Source of the DNA: Clostridiales bacterium
GTDB lineage: Bacteria > Bacillota > Clostridia > Lachnospirales > Lachnospiraceae
Direction of reading: 5' to 3'
Assembly: GCA_029010495.1 (NCBI GenBank)
Contig: JAQXKO010000021.1
Coordinates: 1-64,000 of the forward strand
Length of the DNA: 64,000 nt
Shown here piece after piece: positions 17,609 to 27,751 of the stretch; the first letter of the stretch is position 1; each line of letters starts with the position of its first letter. Position numbers and translations under genes: made by a program. The notes beneath the pieces are model-generated. The model had not been told where the DNA came from. It did not search any database and saw nothing but the letters and a program-made list of their open reading frames with translations.

Positions 17609-18841
17609 CTATTTAAGCTTTGCACTGACTTCCTTAAGTACATTCTGCCATTCTTCATTATTATCGACATAATATTTCGGACATGCAATACCGGTTACAT
17701 CGGCATGCAAAACAATATCAGCTGTCGTAAGCTTATATTCTTTACATAATGCAGCAAGAAGTTCAACCATCGAATCCTTTGTTTTATCAGACATTACACC
17801 ATTATCACTTGAATAGCAATACTGAATTCCAAGTGCTTCATGATTTTCACTAAGTGCATGGAAAGCGATTTCATTTGTAGGAATACATTGAATAATACTG
17901 CCGTCAGTATCAATTACAAAGTGCATCGATTCAGAAACATCTCCTGCTCTACCGAGTGATTCATAATAATCCCACATTTTTGTGGCTGTAGCACCTGATT
18001 CACCTGTATTGTGAACAATTATCTTTTTAACCTTTTCAAGCTTCTGACCGGGTCTTGTATTATTATCCACAGATATAAGCTTTTTGGTAACCTCTAATTT
18101 GCCGGCCTTTTTGATAATTCCGTCGTTTCCGCCAAATACATTGCTTAACAGTTTAACAAAGAGAATAAGAACAAGAATAACAATAAGCGCCAGACCGGCT
18201 ATTATGCTGTATTGCTTAATCATATTGTTTCTCTTTTTCCTGGCAATCCATTCTTCCCTGCTTATAGGCTCATCACTTTCTTTTCTCTGAGCTCTTACGG
18301 ATTTATTATTATATTTATCTAAATAACCGACACCGGAATTGTTTTTTCTTTTTGTTTTTGCTGAAGCGGTGTTTTTATCAGATAAGCGGGAACCGTTCCC
18401 TGCTTTAGCAATTCCAGAAGTACCGTGGGACGAATCATATGTTCTCCTGACAGGTCTTTCATTTACACCTGACATATTTTTCGAAGTTCTGCCGCTCTCT
18501 CCCGGAGCTCTTCTCACTCTTCTGTCCCCAGACATATTCCTTCCGGTCATTCCGTCTGACGTTCTTACGGCTCTGTCCTGTGACATACCGGTTCTTTGCG
18601 AAGGTCTTCTTACGCCTTCAGAATAATGTTCTGATGAATCACCGCCTGCCGGACGTCTTATTTTATCTCTATCCGGTCTTCCGGCAGGTCTATTAGCAGA
18701 TGCACTACCGGCAGGTCTTGCACCGTTATTATCAATATTTCTCCTGACAGGTCTTTCATTATTTCCTGTCATGCTTCTTCCCTGTCTCACACCTGAAGTT
18801 GAAGCTCTTCTCTCTCTTATATCATTATTTCGTGGATCCAT
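17609..18841 (-). CDS. Membrane-anchored N-acetylmuramoyl-L-alanine amidase with long Arg-rich N-terminus
   Basis: I start it at the ATG at 18841 (410 residues, MDPRNN), which has a CGGAGGAAG ribosome binding site; a longer reading has none. Residues 1-205 are low-complexity, rich in Arg, Ser, Gly and Asn, with repeated RPVRR-type motifs. A single membrane helix spans about 211-232, so the basic region should be cytoplasmic and the C-terminus outside. The C-terminal domain is an amidase_2/PGRP type: KKIIVHNT, SMHFVIDTDG, LHADVTGIACPKYY supply the zinc ligands. It cleaves the stem peptide from muramic acid. Terminators flank it and no sporulation gene is adjacent. Confidence 0.82.
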   Translation of the reverse strand: MDPRNNDIRERRASTSGVRQGRSMTGNNERPVRRNIDNNGARPAGSASANRPAGRPDRDKIRRPAGGDSSEHYSEGVRRPSQRTGMSQDRAVRTSDGMTGRNMSGDRRVRRAPGESGRTSKNMSGVNERPVRRTYDSSHGTSGIAKAGNGSRLSDKNTASAKTKRKNNSGVGYLDKYNNKSVRAQRKESDEPISREEWIARKKRNNMIKQYSIIAGLALIVILVLILFVKLLSNVFGGNDGIIKKAGKLEVTKKLISVDNNTRPGQKLEKVKKIIVHNTGESGATATKMWDYYESLGRAGDVSESMHFVIDTDGSIIQCIPTNEIAFHALSENHEALGIQYCYSSDNGVMSDKTKDSMVELLAALCKEYKLTTADIVLHADVTGIACPKYYVDNNEEWQNVLKEVSAKLK

Positions 18842-18900
18842 AATCTTCCTCCGATTGTATGATAGTAAACGTAAATCCAATACAAATATAAAAAATATTT

Positions 18901-18935
18901 ATAAATCTGCCTGTCGACCGGGCAGGCAGATTTAT
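18901..18935 (-). terminator. Hairpin terminator after guaB
   Basis: ATAAATCTGCCTG (18901-18913) pairs perfectly with CAGGCAGATTTAT (18923-18935), a 13-bp stem with a 9-nt loop. A T-rich stretch follows on the minus strand. Confidence 0.8.
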
Positions 18936-18945
18936 AATAAACATT

Positions 18946-20445
<1,500 letters not shown>

Positions 20446-20973
20446 TTAATCCTCAAAGACCTTACGTGGGCTCTTCTGCTTCATCATTTTAATCATTTCA
20501 GCATTAGGCTCAAATAAAATCTCGACAATTTTTTCACCTTTATGGCAAATAATTGAAAAAGTATCTGCTCCGGTAAGTGAAGAATAGTCAAGCAAGGTCA
20601 TATTAACATTTTTAAAATTGTCAAGATGATATGAACCTGTCGGAGCTACCGCTTCAACTTTTTCAAAATCAATCCTGTCCTTCTGTTTTCGGGCATTTCC
20701 GCCAAGTATCTGGTCAAAATCAAGCTGACCGTCTACAAAAATGTATTCCCAGTCAACCTTAAATCTCGGAAACAGGTAACAGGATAAGGCAATAAAAATC
20801 CCCCCTGCCACAAGTGAAACAAACATTAACAGCGGCGATTTTAACATAAAATAATATATAAGACTAAATACACTGATAATGTCGGCAGCAATAAACATAA
20901 ACTTAATTATCGTATCCTGAATTCTGTTTTTTCTGGGAACGAAGCACTCTGCATAGCAACTTTGTTGGAACAT
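20446..20973 (-). CDS. Conserved two-helix membrane protein (DUF6106-like)
   Basis: A 175-residue protein with two hydrophobic helices (FMFIAADIISVFSLIYYFML and LLMFVSLVAGGIFIALSCYLF) near the N-terminus, then a soluble domain beginning VDWEYIFVDGQLDFDQILGG and ending in basic KSPRKVFED. The layout (two helices then a compact cytoplasmic domain with a PH-like feel) matches the Lachnospiraceae family I recall as DUF6106; no function is known. The start has a CGGAGGA ribosome binding site. It sits between the DUF6062-like gene and guaB in one transcription unit. Confidence 0.7.
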   Translation of the reverse strand: MFQQSCYAECFVPRKNRIQDTIIKFMFIAADIISVFSLIYYFMLKSPLLMFVSLVAGGIFIALSCYLFPRFKVDWEYIFVDGQLDFDQILGGNARKQKDRIDFEKVEAVAPTGSYHLDNFKNVNMTLLDYSSLTGADTFSIICHKGEKIVEILFEPNAEMIKMMKQKSPRKVFED

Positions 20974-20988
20974 GTTTTTTCCTCCGGA

Positions 20989-21723
20989 TTATTTTTTCTT
21001 TTCCTCAACTACAAGACTGTTGGTTTTCTGAATCGCACGAATCAATGCGTCCTTAGAGTTTTTCCATGGAGCATCAGCATTTCTGTAGTCAAATTTATCA
21101 GTAAACCACTCCAGGTCGTCACGTACACGTTTAAAGTTTTCAAGGTAAACTTTATTTAATGTCTCGTAAAAGCCGTCAAGATTAGCCTTTGACACCTCCT
21201 GAGGAGCCATATCATATAACATTCCGTAATGTCTTGTGCAAAAGCCCTTGCTTTTTTCAAATTTTGTTCTGAAACCTGCATCCTTATCATACAGATAAAG
21301 TGTTGTTACCAAATATCTGTGATACATATTTTCCATACGTTTGCATACATAGCATGAACAGTCAAGTCTGTCAGCATATTCTTTAACGGATGATGCGGCC
21401 GAAGGGACATTTTTTTTGAACAAAGACGGTTTTGTAAGCTTGGCGGTTGATTTTTTCTCCATCTCGGCAAGAACCTTGTCCATATGGGTCAGCATCATAA
21501 GTCCGAGCCCCAATCTGTTCTGGTTCTTATAAAGCATAGGAATATGTTTGTCACAAAAGCCCATTTCATTTGTGTCCATACGAACATCATCTTCCATATA
21601 GCTTGAACCCATTACAAAATCAATTGCGCCATTTTGGAGTTCCTCATACATAAAACATATAGGACACTCACAATCAGCATTAAACGCATCATTAACGGGA
21701 ATAGTATATAACTGTTCTTTCAT
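20989..21723 (-). CDS. Cys-rich conserved protein (DUF6062-like)
   Basis: I take the ATG at 21723 (244 residues, MKEQLYTIP), behind AACGGAGG; an ATG six codons earlier would begin inside that ribosome binding site. The protein has four Cys/His clusters: CECPICFMYEEL, GFCDKHIPMLY, CSCYVCKRMENMYHRY and FCTRHYGMLYD, arranged as two CPxC...FCxxH pairs. This looks like a duplicated zinc- or iron-sulfur-binding fold. No enzyme motif was recognised. The same duplication is found in the family I recall as DUF6062. It follows glnS by 17 bp. Confidence 0.72.
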   Translation of the reverse strand: MKEQLYTIPVNDAFNADCECPICFMYEELQNGAIDFVMGSSYMEDDVRMDTNEMGFCDKHIPMLYKNQNRLGLGLMMLTHMDKVLAEMEKKSTAKLTKPSLFKKNVPSAASSVKEYADRLDCSCYVCKRMENMYHRYLVTTLYLYDKDAGFRTKFEKSKGFCTRHYGMLYDMAPQEVSKANLDGFYETLNKVYLENFKRVRDDLEWFTDKFDYRNADAPWKNSKDALIRAIQKTNSLVVEEKKK

Positions 21724-21740
21724 AAAACCTCCGTTATTCA

Positions 21741-23435
21741 TTAATTTGCAGGTTTATAGCTGCTCTTTAATGAACAGATTCTATTAAATACAATATGTTC
21801 GGAAGATGAATCCTTACAATCAACGGTAAAGAATCCGTTTCTTAAAAACTGGAAGCTGTCATACGCTTTACAGTCCTTAAGAGCAGGCTCAACATAGCAT
21901 TCATCTTTTACGACTAAAGAATTAGGATTGATATTCATCTCGCCTGTTTCTTCATCATATACACCCTTTTCTTCATCGGTCAGGTTTTCGTATAAGCGAG
22001 CTGTTGTTTTAATTGCAGTAGAAACATTTACCCAGTGAATGGTTCCTTTAACTTTACGTCCGGTAAAGCCTGAACCGGACTTCGTCTCAGGATCATATGT
22101 GCAGTGAACCACAGTTACATTACCGGCTTCATCGGTTTCATATGATACGCATTTGACAAAATATGCACTCATAAGGCGTACCTCATTGCCCGGGAAGAGT
22201 CTGAAATACTTCTTTGGAGGTTCAATCATGAAATCCTCTCTTTCAATATACAGCTCCTTTCCAAAAGGAACCATACGCTCACCCATATCAGGATTTTCCT
22301 GATTGTTTGGTACGGAAACCATTTCTGTTGTATTATCAGGGTAATTATCAATAACAAGCTTAATAGGGTCAAGAACTGCCATCATACGTGGTTTTTTAAG
22401 CTTAAGATCCTCTCTGATACAGTATTCAAGCATTGCATAATCAACAGAGCTCTGCGACTTGCTTACTCCCACAAGCTCCATAAACATCTTTAATGCTTCA
22501 GGTGTAAAGCCTCTTCTTCTGAGAGCAGCAATTGATACCAGTCTCGGATCATCCCATCCGTCAACCACACCTGTTTCAACAAGCTTTTTGATATAACGTT
22601 TACCTGTGATGACATTAGTTACATAAAGCTTTGCAAATTCAATCTGCTTTGGCGGATTAGGATATTCAAGCTCTGTCACGACCCAGTCGTATAATGGTCT
22701 GTGGTCTTCAAATTCAAGCGTACAGATAGAATGTGTAATTCCCTCGATTGCATCCTCTATCGGATGAGCAAAATCATACATAGGATATATGCACCATGCA
22801 TCTCCCGTATTGTGATGTGTCATGTGTGCAACTCTGTAAATAACAGGGTCACGCATATTCATATTTGGACTTGACATGTCAATTTTTGCACGAAGAACGA
22901 CAGAACCATCCTCAAAGTCACCGTTTTTCATTTTTTCAAAAAGTTCGAGGTTTTCCTCAATACTTCTGTCCCTGTAAGGACTGTTTTTGCCGGGCTCTGT
23001 TAATGTACCGCGGTATTCCCTGATTTCTTCGGCTCTTAATTCACATACATAAGCCTTGCCTTTTTTAATAAGCTTAACAGCGGCCTCATACATCTGTTCA
23101 AAATAATTGGAAGCATAAAAAATGCGGTCTTCAAATTCGCCGCCAACCCATGCAACGTCTTTGGCGATATTTTCAACGAATTCAACCTTTTCCTTTGTCG
23201 GATTCGTATCATCAAATCTCAAGTTAAACTGTCCGCCGTATTTTTTTGCAAGACCGGAGTTTAAAAGTATCGACTTTGCATGACCAATATGTAAATATCC
23301 GTTTGGTTCGGGAGGAAATCTTGTAATGACCTTTGTGCATCTACCCTCCGCAATATCCTTATCAATAATTGTCTCAATAAAATTCTTGCTGACAATCTCT
23401 TTTTCGTTTGTCATTATGTTTTCATTTTCAGACAT
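21741..23435 (-). CDS. glnS: Glutaminyl-tRNA synthetase
   Basis: A 564-residue class I synthetase. [17 protein letters not shown] carries the HIGH motif (His49-His52), [10 protein letters not shown] and [38 protein letters not shown] match GlnRS and not GluRS, and the C-terminal two-barrel anticodon domain is complete (VKGTIHWV). The KMSKS-equivalent reads ITGKR (276-280), where enterobacterial GlnRS has MSKR. First gene of a probable four-gene unit ending in guaB. The 216-bp upstream region shows no T-box features. Confidence 0.95.
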   Translation of the reverse strand: MSENENIMTNEKEIVSKNFIETIIDKDIAEGRCTKVITRFPPEPNGYLHIGHAKSILLNSGLAKKYGGQFNLRFDDTNPTKEKVEFVENIAKDVAWVGGEFEDRIFYASNYFEQMYEAAVKLIKKGKAYVCELRAEEIREYRGTLTEPGKNSPYRDRSIEENLELFEKMKNGDFEDGSVVLRAKIDMSSPNMNMRDPVIYRVAHMTHHNTGDAWCIYPMYDFAHPIEDAIEGITHSICTLEFEDHRPLYDWVVTELEYPNPPKQIEFAKLYVTNVITGKRYIKKLVETGVVDGWDDPRLVSIAALRRRGFTPEALKMFMELVGVSKSQSSVDYAMLEYCIREDLKLKKPRMMAVLDPIKLVIDNYPDNTTEMVSVPNNQENPDMGERMVPFGKELYIEREDFMIEPPKKYFRLFPGNEVRLMSAYFVKCVSYETDEAGNVTVVHCTYDPETKSGSGFTGRKVKGTIHWVNVSTAIKTTARLYENLTDEEKGVYDEETGEMNINPNSLVVKDECYVEPALKDCKAYDSFQFLRNGFFTVDCKDSSSEHIVFNRICSLKSSYKPAN

Positions 23436-23611
23436 ATCTTAAAAGTTCCTCCAAAAATCTATTGTAACAGGCCAAAAATATATGGCTGATATATTATTTA
23501 AAATACAATATATAGTGTAATTTATGATACAACATATAGTTCGGCATATTAACAATAACTATATTTGAAATATTTTACCACATAAATCAGAGAAATTAAA
23601 GTATAAATTTA

Positions 23612-23641
23612 GGCGGTTTACAATTTTTTTTGCAAACCGCC
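23612..23641 (-). terminator. Hairpin after the Gly/His-rich membrane protein gene
   Basis: GGCGGTTT (23612-23619) pairs with AAACCGCC (23634-23641), extended by an inner CAA/TTG. Only a short T-rich tract follows on the minus strand, so strength is uncertain. Confidence 0.55.
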
Positions 23642-23651
23642 CGTTTATTTG

Positions 23652-24698
23652 TTATTTTACAGGTGTTTTTTCATCGGAATCGTACTTTTTAAGTAAGTCA
23701 TCAACCACACTTCCGCCTGCCGTACCTGCCATCTCATCAAGAGGAGTATTAATAATTTTAATTTCTTCTTCAAGCTTTTTCTGCTCTTCAGCCTTCTTTT
23801 TGTCCCTATTGCCCTTAATAACTACAAATGCAATAATGCCTACACTGATAACTACAACAACCAGTAAAACATTCCTGATTTTTGCGCTCTTTTCCTCCTG
23901 AGCCTTTACTACAGACGGAATCTTATCGTAGTTAACCGTTACAACATAGAATTGAACATTAGTGGCATCATAAAGCGCCTTGGCGCCCTTTTCAACTCTT
24001 TCAGGACTGTCAACCCAGCCGAGATTGTCCTCTGCAATATCTTTAAAGCTGCCTTTAAAAGGTATTTCGGGAATCTTTTCATCAGAGCCCTTAAGAGCTG
24101 CAGCAAACTCTGTTAATGTATAATCAAGCTGATATCCGAGATCATCATCGTAATGACTGTCATAAATCGACCAGAATCTGTCAAGATTTTTCTGAACAAA
24201 TCTTCCGGCCTTATCACCGTACCAGACATACGGATATTCATCATCAAGCTTCTTTGAATTTGTGATATATAAAAGCATGGCATTATCAGCCTGCTTTAAT
24301 TCCTTGTTATAGTACTTTTCAGCTTCTGCTGCAACTACCTGTTCATCGATTTGACTGAACGAAACGCCTTCAGAGCTCTTACCGGAACTGATTACGCCCA
24401 TAATAATGAATACAACCAGCATCAGTATAATAAAAGAAAGACATCCTATTCCTCCGGCGTTGCTCCTGTATGGCCTTCTGTATCTGCCACCCGGCGCATA
24501 AACATATGTATTATGATATCCCCTGCCATATGAATAATTATTATGATATGAGCCACTCGGGCGTGAGCTTCTGTTAATGCTGCTTCGACTAAATCCGGAC
24601 GAGGATCTGTGTGAACCTCCGCCGCCTCCGCTGCTTCTAAAACCTCCGCTGCTGTGATGACCGCCTCCGCCACCGCCGTGGCCGCCGCCTCTACCCAT
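23652..24698 (-). CDS. Membrane protein with Gly/Ser/His-rich N-terminus, function unknown
   Basis: A 348-residue protein. The first 80 residues are Gly, His, Ser, Arg and Tyr-rich low complexity (MGRGGGHGGGGGGHHSSGG at the start). A first membrane helix lies at about 84-103, then a soluble domain of about 170 residues (SFSQIDEQVVAAEAEKYYN, then YDATNVQFYVVTVNYD), a second helix (NVLLVVVVISVGIIAFVVI) and a charged tail. The strand around FYVVTVNYD faintly recalls TPM/YgcG domains, which often carry glycine-rich tails, but the match is weak. It is 26 bp from the next upstream gene, 24724-26031, and probably works with it. Confidence 0.65.
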   Translation of the reverse strand: MGRGGGHGGGGGGHHSSGGFRSSGGGGGSHRSSSGFSRSSINRSSRPSGSYHNNYSYGRGYHNTYVYAPGGRYRRPYRSNAGGIGCLSFIILMLVVFIIMGVISSGKSSEGVSFSQIDEQVVAAEAEKYYNKELKQADNAMLLYITNSKKLDDEYPYVWYGDKAGRFVQKNLDRFWSIYDSHYDDDLGYQLDYTLTEFAAALKGSDEKIPEIPFKGSFKDIAEDNLGWVDSPERVEKGAKALYDATNVQFYVVTVNYDKIPSVVKAQEEKSAKIRNVLLVVVVISVGIIAFVVIKGNRDKKKAEEQKKLEEEIKIINTPLDEMAGTAGGSVVDDLLKKYDSDEKTPVK

Positions 24699-24723
24699 TA
24701 TTCTACCTCCTTAAATGAATATT

Positions 24724-26031
24724 TTATTCCGCATCAATTCCAAATTCACGGAACACTGCATATTTCATTAATTCTCTTGTGAAATATGGCTTGCCGTATT
24801 TATAAATAATTTCATTTTTATCTTCATTGTCCAAACCGTTTGAAACAAGATAATCATATTCATAATTATCTGGAATAAGCTCCATTTTATCTACAAGAAT
24901 CTGAATGACCAGCTGTTCTTTGAAGTAATTTTCCTTATTTATTCCCGTATCCTTCACAACCTCATCCGGGATTTCCGTTATAAATTTATTGAGAGAATCA
25001 TTTTCGCCTACAATTTCCATTCCGGAATAAATTTTATTATATGTATCCTTATTCCATTCTTCCTTTAACAAATCCGAAAGATTTTCGGGAAGCTTAATAT
25101 AGGTCTTGGTTTCACCAATTTCCTTCAATTTACCGTTATCATAAAAAATATTTGAAAAATATGATTTGTAGTCCTTAAGATTATCTTCTCTTGATGCATC
25201 CTTTTTATCAGCCTTTTCAAGAAGAGCATATTTAATCTTCCATGCTGCGGCATGCTGGGCAATATAGTTTGAACCAAGCTGTTTGATTTTAATTCTGGCA
25301 GCAGTTTCATCCTTAACTGAGGTGTCTGTTTCAATGAGATATTTTATCATATCAGCCTCATTTACACTAATATTAAGTTCCTGTCTGAGAGCTTCAACCA
25401 CCATATAATATTTGTACTGCCATCTTGTATTGGCATCAACAAAATATTCGTATTGATTTTTATTTACCTTAAGAAAATCATAGATGCTGTCCCATGTCTT
25501 TCTGTCAGCCTGAGCGTAATAATATGAATACTGCTTATAATCATGTTCGAGAATAAATTTTATAATTTCATTTACATTATTATAGTATGCGTCATATTTG
25601 CCGACCTCGGAATTATAAACAACATTTTCAAGCAGGAAATCTCCCATCACATAGTTTTCCCTGAAAATAATCTGACCGTGCTCCACTACCTTAGGAAAAT
25701 CCTTTGTATTTACTGTAAGCTCATCGAGAGGAACAAGTGTTACATAGTCAGAAATATTATTGATGCCCGCGATAATACCGCCTTCCGAAAGACATTCGTT
25801 ATAAATTTTCAACTGTTCCTTGTCAACAACAGCCTGTTCAACCTGCTCAACATTATAATTCACTTCAGTTGACCCGTTACCGGTATCAGAATTATTCTTC
25901 TTAGAAGTATCTATAATCAGCGCAAACATAACAATGATAACGGCAACAGAAATAACAATACAAAGTATCAGAGCTTTTTTGTCATTTTTTCCGTTATGTC
26001 TATAGTTGTTCTTATTTTTATTATTTTCCAT
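24724..26031 (-). CDS. Single-helix anchored extracytoplasmic protein, function unknown
   Basis: I place the start at 26031 (435 residues, MENNKNKNNYRHNG), where TATGGAGC precedes it. A short basic cytoplasmic segment is followed by one membrane helix (ALILCIVISVAVIIVMFALII) and a long helical, Asp/Glu/Lys-rich outer domain. The family is not recognised. Features worth noting are the repeated Tyr-rich helices (YYYAQADRKTWDSIYDFLK) and the absence of lipobox or catalytic motifs; a chaperone or SurA-like fold without a PPIase domain is one possibility. A promoter and the Gly/His-rich gene downstream make a two-gene unit. Confidence 0.65.
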   Translation of the reverse strand: MENNKNKNNYRHNGKNDKKALILCIVISVAVIIVMFALIIDTSKKNNSDTGNGSTEVNYNVEQVEQAVVDKEQLKIYNECLSEGGIIAGINNISDYVTLVPLDELTVNTKDFPKVVEHGQIIFRENYVMGDFLLENVVYNSEVGKYDAYYNNVNEIIKFILEHDYKQYSYYYAQADRKTWDSIYDFLKVNKNQYEYFVDANTRWQYKYYMVVEALRQELNISVNEADMIKYLIETDTSVKDETAARIKIKQLGSNYIAQHAAAWKIKYALLEKADKKDASREDNLKDYKSYFSNIFYDNGKLKEIGETKTYIKLPENLSDLLKEEWNKDTYNKIYSGMEIVGENDSLNKFITEIPDEVVKDTGINKENYFKEQLVIQILVDKMELIPDNYEYDYLVSNGLDNEDKNEIIYKYGKPYFTRELMKYAVFREFGIDAE

Positions 26032-26059
26032 ATTCGCTCCATAATCCAAAATTATGTAT

Positions 26060-26088
26060 ATTATATACTAAATATGATAAAAAGTAAA
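26060..26088 (-). promoter_or_regulatory. Promoter of the two-gene membrane protein unit
   Basis: TTTACT (26083-26088), 17-bp spacer, TATAAT (26060-26065) on the minus strand, start of transcription near 26053, about 22 nt before the ATG at 26031. Confidence 0.55.
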
Positions 26089-26149
26089 GATATCACTTAT
26101 TATTAGTAAATTAAATCATATTATATAATTTATAATGTAAATATTTGTA

Positions 26150-26254
26150 AAAAAATAACACCATATCGGTAAGTATATCCATACATTACAGAATATGGTG
26201 TCAATTAAAACCCAGGTTAATGGTTAACACAAAAAAAATACTTTTCTTTTGTTT
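26150..26254 (-). ncRNA. Orphan small RNA candidate (about 105 nt)
   Basis: A stand-alone transcript is suggested by an extended -10 promoter (TGCTATAAT, 26261-26269 on the minus strand; weak -35 TTTTCT at 26284-26289) and, about 90 nt on, a long hairpin ACACCATAT/ATATGGTGT (26158-26166 with 26193-26201, with an inner GTAT/ATAC helix) followed by TTATTTTTTT. There is no ORF. The downstream gene has its own promoter beyond the terminator, so this is more likely an sRNA than a leader, but an attenuated leader is not excluded. No Rfam family recognised. Confidence 0.45.
26158..26201 (-). terminator. Terminator of the sRNA candidate
   Basis: 9-bp outer stem with an inner helix, then TTATTTTTTT on the minus strand. 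Confidence 0.7.
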
Positions 26255-26260
26255 GTGTGG

Positions 26261-26289
26261 ATTATAGCACATGAAACTGTAAAAGAAAA
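26261..26289 (-). promoter_or_regulatory. Extended -10 promoter of the sRNA candidate
   Basis: TATAAT (26261-26266) with the TG extension directly upstream, 17-bp spacer and a weak TTTTCT -35. No annotated gene starts within 200 bp downstream. Confidence 0.45.
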
Positions 26290-26368
26290 GAGTTTTCATT
26301 CTAATTTAACAGTAATTTAACATGTTACGGTTTAATTACATACCTGTTTTTTCTTTTTTAAAAAAATA

Positions 26369-26405
26369 ACCCGGATAATATTCTCTTCTCTCAGATTATC
26401 CGGGT
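26369..26405 (-). terminator. Terminator after tRNA-Thr
   Basis: ACCCGGATAAT (26369-26379) pairs perfectly with ATTATCCGGGT (26395-26405), followed on the minus strand by TTATTTTTTT. Confidence 0.88.
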
Positions 26406-26445
26406 AACGGGCTGCGCCCTTCATAAAGCTTTAGATTATCGTGAA

Positions 26446-26518
26446 AGCTGCCTAGCGGACTTGAACCGCCGACCTCCGCCTTACCAAGGCGACGCTCTAC
26501 CAGCTGAGCCAAGGCAGC
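26446..26518 (-). tRNA. tRNA-Thr (GGT anticodon)
   Basis: A complete cloverleaf of 73 nt on the minus strand: acceptor GCTGCCT/AGGCAGC, D arm GCTC/GAGC, anticodon loop TTGGTAA (anticodon GGT, reads ACC/ACT), T arm with TTCAAGT and discriminator T. CCA is not encoded. It has its own promoter in the gap after rlmB and a terminator about 40 nt downstream. Confidence 0.95.
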
Positions 26519-26535
26519 ATTTAAACAACGTATGA

Positions 26536-26564
26536 ATAATAACACATATTATGTAATATTTCAA
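26536..26564 (-). promoter_or_regulatory. Promoter of tRNA-Thr
   Basis: TTGAAA (26559-26564), 17-bp spacer, TATTAT (26536-26541), start about 10 nt before the mature tRNA 5' end. Confidence 0.65.
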
Positions 26565-26567
26565 GTA

Positions 26568-27314
26568 TTATTTTTTATTCATTCTTTGTCTTACAATTTC
26601 ATATGCAATTACGCCTGTTGCAACACTTGCATTTAATGAATCAATATTACCCATCATTGGAATTTTTGTAATATAATCGCATTTTTCCCTGACGATTCTT
26701 GATACACCCTCGCCTTCATTACCGATAACCAGACCAATCGGTCCCGTAAGATTCTGCGAATACATCAGCTCACCGTCCATATCGGCGCATACAAACCACA
26801 TATTTTCTTTTTTCAGCTCCTCGATAGTCTTGGCAATATTTGTAACCTTTGCGACAGGAGTATAATTAATTGCACCTGCAGATGCCTTTGAAACTGTTGC
26901 CGTAAGTCCGGCCGCCCTTCTTTTAGGAATAATAACACCGTGAGCACCGCATAAATTAGCCGTTCTTATTATTGCACCGAGATTATGGGGATCCTCAATA
27001 CCATCAAGAATAAATATAAACGGATCTTCATTCTTTTCCTTAGCAGCATTAAGTATGTCGCTGACCTCGGCATATTCATAAGCGGCAATATATGCAATTA
27101 CACCCTGATGCTTCCCTTCAGAAGACATTTGATCCAGTCTTTCCTTTTTTACAAAAGAGATAATACAATCAGTTTTCTTTGCTTCCCGTAAGATAGACTT
27201 TATCGGTCCGTCCTGGCATCCGTCAAGGACAAATAATCTGTCAACGGTTTTGCCGGCCCTGAATGCCTCCAGCACGGCATTTCTTCCTTCTTCAACAAAT
27301 TCCTCGTATCTCAT
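26568..27314 (-). CDS. rlmB: 23S rRNA 2'-O-ribose methyltransferase, TrmH/SpoU family
   Basis: A 248-residue SPOUT enzyme. An N-terminal substrate-binding domain (YEEFVEEGRNAVLEAFRAGKTVDRL) precedes the knot domain with motif 1 DGIEDPHNLGAIIRTANLCGAHG, motif 2 GLVIGNEGEGVSRIVREKCD and motif 3 IPMMGNIDSLNASVATGVIAYE, all intact. RlmB methylates G2251 of 23S rRNA in E. coli; the substrate here is by homology. It follows mini-RNase III by 8 bp, a gene pair conserved across Firmicutes next to cysS, which supports the name. Confidence 0.9.
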   Translation of the reverse strand: MRYEEFVEEGRNAVLEAFRAGKTVDRLFVLDGCQDGPIKSILREAKKTDCIISFVKKERLDQMSSEGKHQGVIAYIAAYEYAEVSDILNAAKEKNEDPFIFILDGIEDPHNLGAIIRTANLCGAHGVIIPKRRAAGLTATVSKASAGAINYTPVAKVTNIAKTIEELKKENMWFVCADMDGELMYSQNLTGPIGLVIGNEGEGVSRIVREKCDYITKIPMMGNIDSLNASVATGVIAYEIVRQRMNKK

Positions 27315-27322
27315 AAAATCTC

Positions 27323-27751
27323 CTAAATCATACTATCTAATCCGTTTTTTAACAGCTCCAATAATCTGTCAGACTGATTGGAAAGATACAAATACCCACA
27401 CAGACATTCAAAGCCCGTAGCTACGCGATAATCGGCAGGCGAAGCATTTTTAGGCATAGAATAGGATTTGCCGTTACGCCCTCTTTTATAAATAGCCATT
27501 TCAGAATCCGACAGATTATCCCTGATTTTTTCAAATATCTGCCTCTGTGCAGACGCATTTACAATCTGAATACATTTTTTGTGATATTTAGTTACGTTCG
27601 AATCACTTTCCGCAACGATAAGACTGCGGACTATCAATTCAAAGACAGCATCTCCGACATATGCAAGAGTAAGCGGAGAAGCACTTCTTACATCAAATTC
27701 CTTTGAAAGTCCGAAAGTATTTAATATATCAGAATTTATACTAACTCCCAT
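27323..27751 (-). CDS. mrnC: Mini-ribonuclease III
   Basis: A 142-residue protein consisting only of an RNase III catalytic domain: LAYVGDAVFELIVRSLIV is the signature helix with the catalytic Asp/Glu, and KRGRNGKSYSMPKNASPADYRVATGFECLCGYLYL is the second half. There is no double-stranded RNA-binding domain. It trims 23S rRNA ends in Bacillus. The start overlaps cysS by 16 bp, the usual Firmicute arrangement cysS-mrnC-rlmB. Confidence 0.92.
   Translation of the reverse strand: MGVSINSDILNTFGLSKEFDVRSASPLTLAYVGDAVFELIVRSLIVAESDSNVTKYHKKCIQIVNASAQRQIFEKIRDNLSDSEMAIYKRGRNGKSYSMPKNASPADYRVATGFECLCGYLYLSNQSDRLLELLKNGLDSMI

Noticed and set aside
21724-21741. Alternative start six codons upstream for the DUF6062-like gene
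   Set aside because: That start would place the ATG inside the GGAGG that serves the next ATG, and has no ribosome binding site of its own.
23436-23611. Possible T-box leader before glnS
   Set aside because: No T-box consensus (GGTGG-type antiterminator) and no typical terminator/antiterminator pair; the region is AT-rich only.
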